This document shows positions 9,812-24,800 of a DNA stretch of 64,000 nucleotides, piece after piece. The stretch's first letter is position 1. Each line of letters begins with the position of its first letter. The stretch spans positions 23,323,001-23,387,000 of the forward strand of contig CM076948.1 of the NCBI GenBank assembly GCA_039566865.1. The letters are read 5' to 3'. The notes beneath the pieces are model-generated. The model was not told the DNA's origin. It did not search any database and saw only the letters and a list, made by a program, of their open reading frames with translations. This DNA comes from Aurelia coerulea (taxonomy: Eukaryota > Cnidaria > Scyphozoa > Semaeostomeae > Ulmaridae). The position numbers and the translations under genes are program-made.

Positions 9812-12800
9812 GTGAGTGCTTTACAGTGAGGCCCTCATTTAAGAAACCAGTTTTTCACACGTTAGCCTAAAATATTTTTGTTTTCATATCATAGGCTGAA
9901 AATTTCTTTAAGTTTCTAATTTCTTTTCTGGAAGGTCCTTGAACAATACCTTACAAGCTCCATTTACCCCCTCTCTATTAAGCCCCCTCTCTAATAAGCC
10001 CTTCCCCTCTGAGCTAGAATTTTAGATAAGCCCTCCCCTTTCTATTAAGCCAAGCCCCCCCCCATTTATATCAACTTCTAGAGCTACCAAAGATTTTTCA
10101 TTCATTTAAATAAACAAGTTTGCATGTTAAATTTGATAGGGTTTAAGGGATAAAACTATATTGAATCTATTTACCTATAGTATTTGACTCTTAAAATTCT
10201 GAGTTTAATCCGCAAAATATGGGATAAAAGAACTGAAAAGCTATCATTTTTCCCTTGTGATTTGATTTCGTGAATAAGCCCTGCTCTCTAATAAGCCACC
10301 ATCTCTTTCAAGCCCACCTGCAGTGCCTAGATTTTTAAAGCCTCCCTGGGGCTTAATAGAGACTTTGTGGTAAGTTATAACGGAATGGGCTTGTTTATGG
10401 ATATGTTAGACATGTGTATGTCATCCATGTTTTTCATGAAAATTAGTTCAAATTTAGGTAAAATCTATTAATTCTTAAGCCACATCCACATGTATCCAGA
10501 TACTTTGAAAACAATTCTTTTTATTATCTGTATAAAAAAGATCTGCATCCGCACGTGGATCGTTTTTGAAAAGCTCCGTTTTCACCCGTCCACAAGACAA
10601 CAGGAAAACAGCATTTTCAAGAAGATCCACTCTAGAGGGCGTTTCTGAAAAGCCTCATTTTCGGGGAGTGAAAACGCCATCATGTGTGAACGCCAACAAA
10701 AAACTGATGAAAATGATGTGTTTTCAAAAATATCCAGATACATGTAGAGATATTTTGGTAGCCATTTCTTATGAACTATGCATGAATTGCGGATATCAAT
10801 GAAAATACAAGAAACTTTATGTTCTTTGTGAGCCCCAAGTGTTTCTTATAAGCAGGAGGGCTTATCATTTGTCAGTAGCCTAAAAGTTTCTTTCAGGTGG
10901 TTTCTTAAATGCACGGCCTTACTGTGTTGTATCATACACACATTTATGTCTTCTAACCTTGAATATTTTTGACCGTCTCCATCAAATGGAACTTGCAGAA
11001 TTTTTCTTTAGGTTAAAGAGAAAGTACATTTGTGAGTTTGAAACGTTTGGGATATTGTGTTGAAATTTTGCTGCAGGATTGAAGTAATGTACATGAATTT
11101 ATTTCAACGCTTTTTGCTGAATTTTATATTAATTTTCCCTATCATTTAATGCCATAAAGGACACACTTTTCATTATGTTCTGTTCCTTTTCAGATTAGCT
11201 GGTCAATTTACTATTTGCTACATCCCTGCATTATTTGTAAGTATTAGATTTTTTTATGTTATTTCTTTCTTGTCTTTGATCAAGGAATATTCCTTTTAAC
11301 TATGCTGGGTAACTCAGAACAATTTCAGAAGCCGTACTGTGCCTAGACTTGCCCCAAGTCTATCTCTTCTGTCCGTCTTACCGTTCCCTTTACGGTTGTT
11401 CCTGGATCCGCCATTTCCTGAATCCGCCATTCCAACATTCTGTCAAGAGAGCTTGATTGACAGAATGCTGGAATGGCGGATCCAGGAAATGGCAGATCCA
11501 GGAACTACCGTAAAGGGAATGTCAAGACCAACTGGAGAGATAGACTTGTGGCAATTCTACACTGTGCCTTACTTCCTGATCTTATTTTAATTTGAAATAG
11601 AATAATTCTATTTGCATAGCAAAAGAAATTAATCTAATTTGAGTAACTAGGGAATAATATGATTTGTTTTTATTTGCAAATTGTAATAAAATCAACCAAA
11701 ATACTTCTGAAGACACCCATCCCCCTCCCTAATTTGAATGTGTAGACAGAACTGACTTTTCACTGGAGATGTTGAATTCATTTCAGTGCATATGGTTCAA
11801 GGCCCTTCATATCTACACACATCACAGGAAGCCCACATTACAGTTAATTAAAAAAATTTTTCAAAAATATCTTATTCAAAAGAAAATACCTTCCCTTTCG
11901 TCACTATAGCGTTTTTGTTTTCTTACGCCTTTCCAGTTTGTTATTTGTGAAATAAATACAGCACTTTTTGAGAGAGCACAAGGAAACAAGGGTTCTTCCG
12001 TTTTTCCTTTTGAGTCCCTTGTTTCCTTGTGCTCTCTCAAAAAGTGCTGTATTTATTTCACAAATAACAAACTGGAAAGGCGTAAGAAAACAAAAACGCT
12101 ATAGAGACGAAAGGGAAGGTATTTTCTTTTGAATAAGATATTTTTGAAACATTTTTTTAATTAACTGTAATGTGGGCTTCCTGTGCACACATTAGATTAA
12201 AATTCCATTGAATGCAAGACCATTCATTTCAATCATTTGATACCCTCACAGTTTTGGAAGATTTAATCTCGTTTAGTAAGCTATTCCACACCTTGAGACC
12301 CAAATATCTAAGACTGTTTCTGTTTGTATCAAATGTTACTTAGTTTGGAATCAAACAAGACATGTACTGTATAACTGGAATGGATCAGTATGGCTGATTA
12401 AAAAGTGTTCCAACAAGACACTTTCTTCTGCTTTATTTTAATCTCATTTTTTATCTGAATCTGGTTTAATGCCTTCTATTGCAGTGCTTTGTCTTATACA
12501 ACATTTTAGTAAGATATCTTGCTTGTCAGGTATGTATGTTTCTTATTACTCAACTATTGTGCTGATAATAAGATAGGATTTGTTGGTGGTTTGTAACAGG
12601 CTTTGTTCACATTGACATGACAAGAACAAGGATAGATTTTGTAACACAATGGCATGAGTTGTTTTCGTTGACACCTGAATTCAAAGCGATTAGCGATCAC
12701 AGACAAAGGAAACTCCCTCAACCAGTAATTCAAAACAAACCCAGATGCAAAAGTTTCTCTGAAACCCAGGTAGCTATCGCGCTGGTTGTGTATTCTAGAA

Positions 12801-15800
12801 ATTGTTTTTAAGAGCAAACACGAGCATATGTCGAAAAAAGGAGGATATATCTACACATCTACCACGGCCATTTTATTTCTTTGGCTCAAAAGCTGAACAC
12901 TATTATTTTAATCACACCCAAGAGAATAAGAGAATTGAGTCACCTCCTAATCGGCTTCTGAACCAAACAAATTGTTATATTGTAGACCTTTATAGACCAA
13001 GGTTATATCATTTTTTCTCTATTAATTTGCATTTACGATGATTTAAATTTTCTCAAAATTTTCTATGAATTTTTTACAAAAATAATAAAATTGCCGCATT
13101 TTGCAAAAAATCAAGATATCAAAAAATTGCCATGGCAGAGTTACAGCAAAGTTCCCAAAGCTCCTTTCAAGCCATTCAATTTAGAGAAAAATGTCATAGA
13201 ATGTTACACCCACCTTTTTAAAGATTTGAAAGATTTGAGACCTAGTGATACAAAGTTTTTGTCAGTAACTTATTTCAAATAGATATTTATGATATGCTAT
13301 GTTTGCCAATGTTTCGGGTCACTCAATATGTTTAAAATAAAGTAGGAATGCCGTTCCTTTTTGCCATTTTTATATTGAGCTTGTTTTCTTCCTTTCTAGA
13401 AAATAGTCTACCCAACTGTGTATGGCTCTCTGTTTGCGTTTTTGATAAATGGAATTTGCTGTTATCTGTTTGTTTATGTCTTCAAATGGGGAGTTCGGTG
13501 AGTAGGCTGGTAAATCAATTATTCTTAATTTACAATTCAACCAACATTTTTTTAGCCATTTGCTCATTTGCATAAATGCTGGTTTCCAGTCAGTGGAATT
13601 TCAATAAAACCTTAAAGGGAATCAATATGACCACGGAACCATGGACTACAGAACTACGGAACCAAGAACCATGGACTGCGGAATTGGAAACCGGCGGAGG
13701 AGAGTAAATCAACATAGTTAAAAGCTGGCCTGGGCCAAGCTAAAAAAATAATCTATTGTATTTGATAACTTTTGACACCTATTGTTTCATTGTGTGGCAA
13801 AGGAAACAATAGATTTGTTGGCGTTTCTTTAGCCTATTTATAGTGGCTACAAGATATAGCTATTGAAATAAACCTACAATTGCCGACATTGGACAAAAAT
13901 AATAACCATATTAAACTGTATCCAGAGAGGAAACTGTTAATTCCTAAAAGAGAAATCAATTTTGTGTAATTACCCCTGGGGGGGGGGGTACCTTGACTTT
14001 CAATTGTACGGGATATGCAATCCAAGAAGTTATTTTTTCACCCGGCTTTAGAGAATTTTGCTCTCGAAATTATGGCCGGCTTTCGAATACATCGGCGAAA
14101 AGTATACTCCAAAACGTAGAAAATTGATAGGAAAACAATGAAATGACTAATGACACTTTTGACAACTGTCTTTAGAAAAATTGCCTTCTGTTGATGCCCA
14201 GCGTTAGAAAACAAAGAAGCGAAAACGATACCCGGGAAGGAGTGCCCATCCCATCAGCAAAATATACTAAGAACCCCCCCTCTCCCGGGGAAATGTCCCT
14301 GGGATGAGTAATTCATTTTTTTACATTTTATCTTGAATATATAAAGAAAAGGGAAATTAATGAATTAACCTGAAACCCTGAAAGGAGAGAAAAGAAGTAA
14401 ATAGCTGCAATAAAGAGCAACATTGAGTAAGCAAAGACGCATTTCATCACACAGATAAATCAATCAACTTTTATCATTCAAACAAACAAATGGCTATGAC
14501 CTTTGACAAGCGTCAAGTTGGGAGCGAGTCAGTTTGAAATCTAGGTGCGTTGCATCAGTTATGATTATCACTACACACAGTGCGAAGGAGCATGAACATT
14601 AGAGTCAATTGTGTTAGCTTACACGCTATGACAAGTATAAGGGTTGCTTACAACAAAATTAACACACAGCAATGTAACTTAAGCAAATTATCCTCTGATT
14701 TGGAGGTGCTATTTTGGTTACACTAATGAAGTAGCATGTTTAAAGTCTCCGTAGACATTATACGACGTAAAGGCAATTGCAACGTTTGTGCATTAAGATT
14801 TGGAGCTCTTATCGCTAAACCTCTTAAGAGTAACATTTGCTGGGAAGATCAAAATAACTATAATTAGACTTTGAATCAATAAGATTTGAATTAAGTAACT
14901 CATTGGCTTCTCTTGTTCATTTCTGATACAACTAACTAATCTTGACGTCACAACTGCAAAATGCAGATTAATTTCTCTACAGTCTTATTCATATTTTGCG
15001 CAATGTCATAATAAATCGCTGAAAATAACTCATTTACAAAGAAGCTTTTAGCGCAAAACGTAGCTTTATTGCAGAATTTTCTGAGCGGGAGGAATTTTAA
15101 ACGATAAAGGTAACTCAGATGTAACACGTTCTTTAATTTCCTGTCGTAAACAATTGGATTCCCGGTCTGCTCGGAAGATTCCACTGACTGGAAAGCAGCC
15201 TTGACGAATATTTATTGCAAATGGCTATTGAAAACTTACACCATAAATCCCTGATTAAGTCTTCCCCCTTTTCGTCCGCCTAGTTCCTGGATGCACCAGT
15301 GCCCTAGACTAGATAAGCATTGCTTTTTCTAGGGCGTACAACCGTACAAGCCAGTAAGTATTTAGTTTTAGCTGATTTGTGAATGAATATCAAATGACTT
15401 TAAACCCACCTTGGTTTGCTAGAGTTACTTCATTCTTCATTCAGTTTGAGTCCTTCGTAAAGCATCTTAATGAAATTTATCTCGATTTGCATTGTTACTT
15501 TAAGGGAGGAAACTTTCGCGGGAAGAAACTTTCGCGTTTTTCGCATTTTGGCGGAAATTTGCGAAAGTTTATTCCGTGAAACTTCCTGAAATGTAAAATT
15601 TGCGAAAGTGTTTTCCCGCAAAATTTACTGAGATGCAGAATCAAATGCTTATGTAATCACATATGCCTCTTCTTTGACAACAACCCTTTCGAACTGTGCC
15701 ACTACAAGCATTTTTATTGAAGATTTTGAGGAGTTATTGAAGAGTCAAAGATCGTTTGAGACATGATGAAATTTGACAAGAAACCTAATTCGCGTAAGTT

Positions 15801-18800
15801 TATTCCCGCAAAATTTCCCATTTTGGTCGTTTCGCGAAAGTTAATTCCAAAAATTTCCCATTTTTTCGAACTCCCGAAAGTTTATTCTCGCGGAAGTTTC
15901 TTCCCCTAAATTAGTTACATTTAATTAGGCTATGTTTCCATTACTCCGTTTTCAAATGTCTCCTTTTTCCAATCACTCCATTTTCGGATGATCTTGAACC
16001 GTTTCCATTACTCCGTCTTCGCGAAGAATCAGGGGTGGAAAAAATAGCGGACCACAGCACCAATGGTTCCAGAAATGTTTTCAGGTCTCCAGAAAGAAAG
16101 AGCAGCAAGGAAGGAGGAGGAATTGATGATGTGATTTTGTATGAAAATCTCAAATTTTCTGTGTTGCATTTTCAAACTAAGTCTTTAATAAATTTAGATT
16201 AATTTTCTAAAAACTGTTTGCAATCTGGGAAGTAGAGAAAATATTCAAAATCCTTCCAAAGGTATTTTTATCATGCTGTCAACAAGGAATGGATTCTTTG
16301 TTGGAGCAACTAGATGTCGTAGAAACTTTTTCCAATAATTTTTTGGTCCCAGAAATTTAAATATTTTTTCCGCCCCTGTGAAGAATGCCTGTCACAAAAA
16401 CAGAGGTATTCCCATCACTCCGTGTTCATTCATTTTCATTTACTTTGTTCAGACATTTTTTTTGCTCTGTTTTTGGTGCCTGGTCGGTTGCTGTTGTTGT
16501 AGCGTTTTCGAATCACTCTGTTTTGAGTGTTTCCATTAAAACGATGCGTTTTCAAATGTCTCCGTTTTCAAATTAGGGCAAGACGGGGTAAATTGAACTG
16601 CGTGGTAAAGTGAACTACTCAGGACGTTAACGCTTCACTCCAAAAGCAAATAAGCAATGAGAAAGCATGATTTGTGCCCAATTCTTTGTGACATTTGCTC
16701 ATAGTTGCGGCATTTAACTAAAATATGATGTCTTTCATTGTAGGGGTGGTGCATTGGCAGTAGATGTTGCATTTTTGTCATGTTGCTTATTTATTTTGAT
16801 TTTTATTCGAGTAAAGAAGCTACACACGAATAGCTGGCATGGTAAGGACTCTTCCCTTCTTCGTTAGGGAATTTTAAAACTAATAGACAAAATCGCCTGA
16901 GGTTTGTTTACATCCTTTTCAAATCAAATGATCACTTTTTTGATTTCTTTAAAATCTTGGGTCATAAGCAATGCGATGGACAAAAATAAACAAAATCCGC
17001 CAGACAGAATTTTAGATTTACCCTTCTTCTTTCGTTATAAGCAAAGAACTTCTATTAAAAACCACCTTTCGCTTGTACGAGGCGAGAGTTTGCCCAACTA
17101 GTTTCGGGGAAACCTTTGCGGCTTGATTTGTTTTGAATTACTGGTTGAGAGAATTTCCTTTGTCTGCAGTCGCTAATTGCTTTGAACTCAGGTGTCAATC
17201 AAACGCAACTGTTGCTATTGTGTTACAAAATCTGTCCTTGTTCGTCAAATGATAAAAAAAAACATTTTGTGATCTTTAAATATATTTGGAACATTGAAAA
17301 GTTTTAGTGATTTTCTAAAAAGGAGTACTGTTTAAGAATCTCAGTAGAACAAATTTGCCGCTATGGGACGTACAGAACCTTAAATTCCAAAACTGTTTCA
17401 AAATTTTCCTTGTTAAATTTCTCAACCTCGTCCCCAGGGCCTTTAATCATATCCGATAAAAAGCCCTGGGGACGAGCTTGAAATATCTAACTTAGTATCA
17501 TGTAACATGAAGAAATTTACAATTTTTCCGTTAATTTTGTAGGTTGGTCATTAGAATGTTTATCTGGTTGGAAAGAATTTGCATATCTGGCATTACCTTG
17601 CTTTGGTATTGTTGAAGTCGAATGTCTATCCTTTGAACTTGGGATCATCTATTTAGGTAATTAGAATCGAGCCTTTGCTTTCTTTGCTTGATAACGGGCT
17701 ATGCTCGAAATGTCGTGCTTAATTCAATTCACATGAAAGTGCTTATATTTCACCAAATTTACTTTTCGTTCTTTAAACTTAAACCTGGTCGCTGAAATCA
17801 CCTGAGTTGTCGAAATAGTTGGAACAAACAATGATAAAGGCCGATCTCGACTAGATGATCTTTTCGACGATTGGTCCAAAATCTTCGATCTTCTCGATCC
17901 AAAAGATTTGTAAGGAAAAAGCTGTTTTCATCTCCACGTGTGTTCCTTTCGTCGCAAATACATGTTGGAAATTTACAAAATTTCAGCGAGGCCGGAGAAA
18001 TCCTCCAATTCCATCGGCCAAGAAACTGAGCGAAAAAGATCGCTGGACAAAAAATAAAAACCAGTTCTACCTTTCGTCCAGTGAATTTTTCGATGCGGTG
18101 ATTAAAAATGTTCTACTGCGCATATCTCGTCGAAAATTTTATGACGATCGTCCAGAAAATCGTCTAACGGAGCTGAAGCTCGGGATCAATTTTTCTAGGT
18201 ATGCATATTTTCCTATCTAGCGACTGAAATATAGGTTTGTCGCCACGCGTGGCCAAGCCTGGTTGTTCAACTCATTCAATTTGCCAACAATCATCGCTGT
18301 AATTTAATGCATTGCAACTTAGTAGGGGAGACCAGGGTCAATTGCAACACTTTTTGAAACATCAACCATATCATCTAAATAACGATTAATTGCGCTCTTG
18401 GAAGTAAATGTTATTGTAGCTGCATCTCTTGGAATAAAAAAGACCCTAGTGCCCATCACTTGGAACCAATTTTTGTAAAGATGTGATAGTTTTAAAATCA
18501 GTGATCAAGCGTTACAATTGCCCCCCGTAACACGAGGCAATTGTAACACATGGTTGGAGCAATTGTTACATATCTTTGAAATCATTACAGATAGTTATTG
18601 CACGACTCTGTTTTTTCCTTACACAAAATGTAGCACCAGGTAGCAGATTATTCATGGCTTTGTAACTTTGGGTGCATCAGTTGAAAAAATTGAATCGATT
18701 GAGAAATAATATATTTTTTGTTCACAAATTTCAACTTTTAACTCGTTAACACTGCATGGATACACATTGCTCGACCAGATTAGAAAAGGAATCAAAACCA

Positions 18801-21800
18801 AGCCATCGGCCAGCTGACACGGGGGCAATTGTGACAGCGTGTTGCAATTGCCCCTGACCTGGTCAGCTATCGTTATTTCCCATTTTCACACTTCATAAGC
18901 CGTGGAGCTTAAAAGTTTTAATGTAGATTTGATCCTAAATAGATGCCATGTCTGTGATGCGAAAGTGAAATGTTTTACTCAAGAGCAAAATTTTTCAGAC
19001 GCAAATTTACAATGAAAGCACATTTTTACTTTCGTGCTCAAAAACTTATTTTCCCCCCGAAAATGTTGCAACCTTAGCTGAACATTCCTGTATCTCAAGT
19101 CGTACGTAGAGGGTTAGAATGAGCATGTTCTGTGCAAAGATCAGATTTTTTTGCTTTTTTTTGCAAGGCGTGAGAGCCAGTGTTACAATTGCCCTGTGTT
19201 AGAATTGTCCCCGGTTTTCCCTCTATTGCTTACTGCTATGATTTATTGCATGGTGTTGATGTTCTGTCTCATTTTCATGTCCAGGTATCATAGGAAGGAC
19301 AGAGCAGGCATGTCAAATTATTCTCTGCTATATTGCTGGACTCATCTATTTTGTAAGTAAGACCGACTAAGATGATTTTCTAAGTCCGGTTTTTGAATGT
19401 TTAAAGGAAGAAACTTTTGCGAGTTGGAAAAACACAAAATATTTCGAATTACCTTTCACGAAGCGAATCAACCAAAATGGGAAATTTCGCGAGTATAAAT
19501 TTTCGCGAATAAGGTTTCTTATCAATTTTGTATAATGTCTCAAATGTCCCTCGACTCTTCAATAACTCTTCCTAAACGTCCATAAATATGCTTGAAGTAG
19601 CATAGTTCGAAAGGTTTGTTGCTGAAGAAGAGGAATATCAATATCTGATTACATAAATATTGGATTCTACAGGGTGTCCCAAAACAATTGTGCCACGTTT
19701 GCCTGAAGATGGCAGCAAAACGGCAAGAGATTCAAGCCAACATTTTGCATGTTGTTGCTCTTCAGATATTCAATTAAAGGTTGCTGCCATCCCCATAAAA
19801 ATCCGTTGAAAAATTATGGAGCTATGACCTTCGGGAGACCAAATTTGCCTAATGACTGAAACCAGCGGTCGGCCATTTTATCTCACTATTTTGCTGCGAT
19901 AAATAGCTTTATGGGTGACATGAAACAGCAGCCTGCAATCCCATAGCTCTCATGAAATTTCTGATAATCATCAGAGAGCTTTCAACTATTTCTTTCAATC
20001 TATTTCTTTCTTTCTTTCAACTATTTCTTGTAAAATAATAAATAATTTGATCTGTTGAGTTTGGAGGCGACTTGATAACATTATGTTATTTGCCTCCATC
20101 TCAACAGTAGATAAAATTGACTTGTATTGTTCTTTGTATTTTAACTTTTATTTATGATAGAAAGAAAAGGTCTCGAACAACCCGTGTAGAAGCGTTTTCG
20201 TCAATTTCTTGTCCAGTAAACCGAGCTTGAAGTAGCCTGCGTACAGACTCGACTGGTTTTCTGGTTTACGAAATCGAATTGAGTTGAATCGAAAATTGAA
20301 AACTCACTCCCAGTAGAATTTCAATTGTCAGTTTTCCATTCAACTCAATTCGATTTTGTAAACCAAAAAAGCAGTCGAGTCTGCACGCATGCTATGCTTG
20401 AAATCGCTTCCCCTTCTTCTTTTCAGATCTCATTTGGTATTTCTATCGCAGCAGCTGTCAGGGTTGGTAACTTCTTAGGCTCAGGACATCCAGCTCGTGC
20501 CAAAAGAGCAATGAAAGTATCCCTTATGTTCACAGGTATGTTTAAAGCAGAGACCTTATTTTCCTATTTTACGGGGGGCATTTCTAATGATACATACGCT
20601 CGTGTTTGGTTCGCTGCTAATTGCCTTTGATTAAATGGGTATATGTCGAAGCCCAAATGAGAGAATGATCATAAGATTTCAAAAATTTACTGCATGATTT
20701 TGAAATAGGATTTTGAAGCATTTGAAGCATTTTTAGACTTATTTTGTTGGGTCTACTGGGGGTAAAGTGGGTAAGCTTGGGATAAAATAGGTAAAGCAAA
20801 AAATGAAAAGATTTTGTAAAATTTGGATGCAGATATTGGCTAGTCTGCACTTTAGCGGACCAACTTTCAATATCGGGACGTAATGTGTCATGGGGTAAGG
20901 GTTAGGGTCAGGGTTAGGTTTTGTAAAAGGGGTTTTTAGGGTAAGTTAGGGCTAGCTAGGGTTAGTTAGGGTTAGGGTTAGTTAGGGTTAGGGTTAGGGT
21001 TAGGGTTAGGGTTAGGGTTAGGGTTAGGGTTAGGGTTAGGGTTAGGGTTAGAAGGGTATTTAGTTGAATACCTTCCGTAGCGATATGACATCAAGCTGGT
21101 CCGCTAAAGTGCAGTCGGCCCCAGATATTTGCTCTAGCTACATCACAGGAAGCCCAAATGGATAAATGATAGATATCAGTGTTGGCCGACTACTGGTGTA
21201 TGTGCAGCTCTAATCAATGATGATCAGTAGATTTTTCAGAATGAAGTTAAAGATTATCATTTACCTTTTAAAGCATCAGTGTTGTTTCTTTGTGTATCTA
21301 ACTCTTGCATTAATTGTAAAACAAAGCAGCATTCTCTTCATCCTAACCTAACCTCCGCCAGGTCTGCCATTTCTTATTCCAAAGTCAAGGCAACCAGCCG
21401 TACTTGATCTGAAGTCGAGGCAACTATATTACGTCACATAAGGTTGCTGGTACGGTTGTAGACTTATGACGATGAGTCTCTTGTTTCCCTGTGCTCTTTG
21501 ACTTCTTGATGGCGCTTCAGTCAACAGACTTATTTTGCCTGTGAGCAAGGTACCGCAGGGATACAAGGGACTCATCGTCATAAGTCTAGTACGGTTGCAG
21601 TGTACTGTACCATTGTTATGAATATAACAAGGAAGGAAAGTTTTTCAAAGGCCAAACCCGAAAATCGTTTTTATTTGCTCTCTAACGCAGCATCCCATGC
21701 TTGAAATGCACTTTATCATACATCAAAATGAAGCTCATTTATTCCTTAACAGACTGTAATATAATTTGTTGCAGCCAGCTTCAGGAAAAAGACAATATTA

Positions 21801-24800
21801 GTGCAAAAACAAGGGCTAGTCATTGCCAATTTGCTTTCCAACCATCCTCTGCACAAGCATCTTGGCTTCGAACTCGAAATTCGCACTCGAAAATCGAGCA
21901 GCTTGCAAAAGAACTTAATGAATAAACACCCGTCTTTGGTAATGAAAAACTCTGTTTGGAACAGTGCACAATCTACTGTTTTTCGGCAATCAATATTACC
22001 CATTTTCCCCTTACAGACCCTGCATACATTAATTAATCTTCATTCACTCCTAGCACTAATCACCCTCATGTTTGGTTTGCTTTTGATTGTATCAAAGGAC
22101 GTTATTGCATATCTTTTCACAAGGGATAGGTATGTTGAGATTTCAAGATTTTAAGCTTGAAAATTTACAGCTTCAAGCTTTAACTTTCAGGCCAAATTTC
22201 AAAGTCTGGTTTTACTGCTATTAGCACCCGAGCGAACACTTGTCAATGCAATGAATAATAGAAAACGCTGTGGCAGAGCATTAGGTTCCAGATCTTTAAA
22301 AAGGCTGGTGTAAAATTCAGTGACCTATTTCTTTGTGCTGAATGACTTCAAAGAAACTTTAGCTATTTCTCTACAATTCTACCGTTGGACTTTTTCTGAA
22401 ATATTCAATAGTTTCAGAATTAGAGTGTTTTTCTTCATTTTCAAGAACTCAAGAAAAATCTTCAAAAAAACTTAATACCATCGTAATTTCTAAACAGTTT
22501 GACGCAACATGAAGTAATTTCGATGGAAACTATAGTTTATGAATGCCTACAATATGGTATCAAGCAAAAGTCTGTCACTCATCTGGCTTATGATTTAGAA
22601 ATTTCATGACGTCACATCCTCAAATGAGTTGAAATGTAAGATACGCTGAAGTTTCAAAAAATATTCAAAATTTCTTGAAAGTCCAACGATAGATTTATAG
22701 ATAAGGATCTAAAATTTCTTTCAGGCCATTCAATCAGAAGAAATAGGTCATGGAATTTTACACCCACCTTTTTACGCTGAGTTAAAGATTTGGAACCTAT
22801 GCTCTGTGGCAGACACCCCTGGGATTTGAAAGAATAATAGAATTTCATTTTAAAATATTGAGATAAACAATGCATTTCGACAATAACGATAGCTTCCAAA
22901 ATGAGAAAGCGAAGTTTTTAACTACAAGTTGTCCCAAAAAATTGTGCCCCGTTTGTCTGAAGATTGCGACAAAATGTCAAAAGCTTCTCGCCAAACTTTT
23001 GTATAATTTTGCTCATCAGATTTTCAAATAAAGTTTGCTGCCATCCCCATTAAAATCCGTTAAAAAAAGATGGAGCTATGACCTTCAGAAGACCAAATTT
23101 GCCTAATGGCTGAAACCAGCGGTCGGCCATTTTATCTTACTATTTTCAGTGATAAAAAGCTTCACGTGAGGTAAGAAATAATTTCTGTGAGGTCAGAAAT
23201 AGTGGAACTCTCCGAGGATCATCAGAATTTTCACGAGAGCTGTAACATAGTAGGCTGCTGTTTCATTTTCCATCCATGAAGCTATTTATCACTGCAAAAT
23301 AGTAAGGCCGACCGACCGCTGGTTTAAGTCATCAGGAAAATTTGGTCTTGTGATGGTCATAGCTCCATCATTTTTCAACGGATTTTTACCAGGATAGCAG
23401 CAAACTTTGTTTGAACATCTGAAGAGCAACTTGTTGGGGAGATGAAGTGCTGACCCTTTTGTTGTGACCCACTGTGGTTCAGCTTTGTTGAGAGCGAATC
23501 ATTGTTGGGGCTCACGTTGTCATGCGCGTCGCTGCTTTTGTTTCTTCCCTTGTTCTCGATGGTCCAGCTAATTTGCATGTTACGTAATCGAAGTAAATCG
23601 TCACTGCGCATGCGATCTGGAGCCCTTTTTGGGGGATTCCTTGAGGCTCACAACTTAGCCTGTTCGTATCCCCAACAAAACATCATGTCAAAATTTGGCG
23701 AGAATCTTTTGCCTTTTTGTCACAATCTTTAGGCAAACGGGGCACAATTTTTTTGGGACAGCCTGTATAATCCTTGGCATCTGAGAGAAATTTCGATTAA
23801 TTTGATTGGTGGATTTGTCAAAGAATGCAAATATTCTTTGTAGAGATGCACTGCACGCCAACTTAAAGGTGAATACATTCGAATGTGGTCTCTTTGCTGT
23901 CACCATTTTCATGGTTCCACGAAAATGGCCGCCAACAAAGAGATAACATGTGCTAGGCATGCTGTTTGCAAAGGTCCATTTAAAAGGAATCCGTCACCAA
24001 GATTGGTTTCTGCAGTGTGTTTGATGGCTTTACTCAAGCTACCATAAAGTAACTGTCAAAATCCATTTGTATTCGAGCGATCGTAAGAGATATGAATGTT
24101 TCGTTTTTTCCTCTGTGGAGTACAAAGATGTATCTTCTGAATATCGCTTTCATTTTGAAAAAAGAGGTGAAAAGTTTGTGGGTGAAAAACACCGCAAAAT
24201 CACTGTTTCGACAATAATTTGGAGACAGAGCCCCTTTAAGAGCACAAGCTTCGTATCTTTAAGGAGGAGGGTGATGACTGTGAAGATGGGATTGACGATT
24301 CCTTCAGGACCCTAATTGCACTTTCATATGCGGTACCCAATTTCTGAGTCATAATCGTAAATTTCCAACGTCTTTATTTCAGGGAAGTTATAAATATGAC
24401 AGCCAAAGCAATTCCCCTCATTTCCTTCGCACAACTATTAGACGGAGCTCAGGTAAGCCTTTGCAAACATTGGCTTCAAATCAACAAGGACAGATTTGGT
24501 AAGACAATAGCACGAGTTTGTTTGTTTGTCTGAGTTTGTTTGTTTGTTTGTTTGTTTGTTTGTTTGTTGCGTGCCTTTGCAAACATTCAGTGGTAAATAG
24601 ACTTGTCTATAAATAGAACAAGGAAAACACTCTGAGACAGCACTGTTCTTTGGTTATCCATTGTTCACTTTCGAAAAGCCCCGAAATTCTCAACTTGACT
24701 CTACAGTTCATCCACAAAACTTGCCTGTTTTCCCCGTCCGTTATTTGTCTCTTTCGATCCAAGTCTGTTGCATATTAGATAACAGGTGCACAGTGCATTG

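Noticed and set aside
9393..9815. TTG at 9393 as a start of the transporter
   Set aside because: The frame continues upstream to the splice acceptor at 9369; TTG starts are not expected in an animal nuclear gene.
11339..11590. 83-codon plus-strand frame
   Set aside because: Lies wholly in a foldback hairpin; the sequence reads symmetrically on both strands.
17855..18220. 121-codon plus-strand frame in a MATE intron
   Set aside because: No recognisable domain, no phase-compatible splice sites with flanking exons, and the transporter exons join without it.
20890..21052. Interstitial telomere as evidence of a chromosome end or fusion
   Set aside because: The TTAGGG run is enclosed by an 18-bp terminal inverted repeat, and gene exons of the same transporter lie on both sides, so it is the interior of a mobile element.
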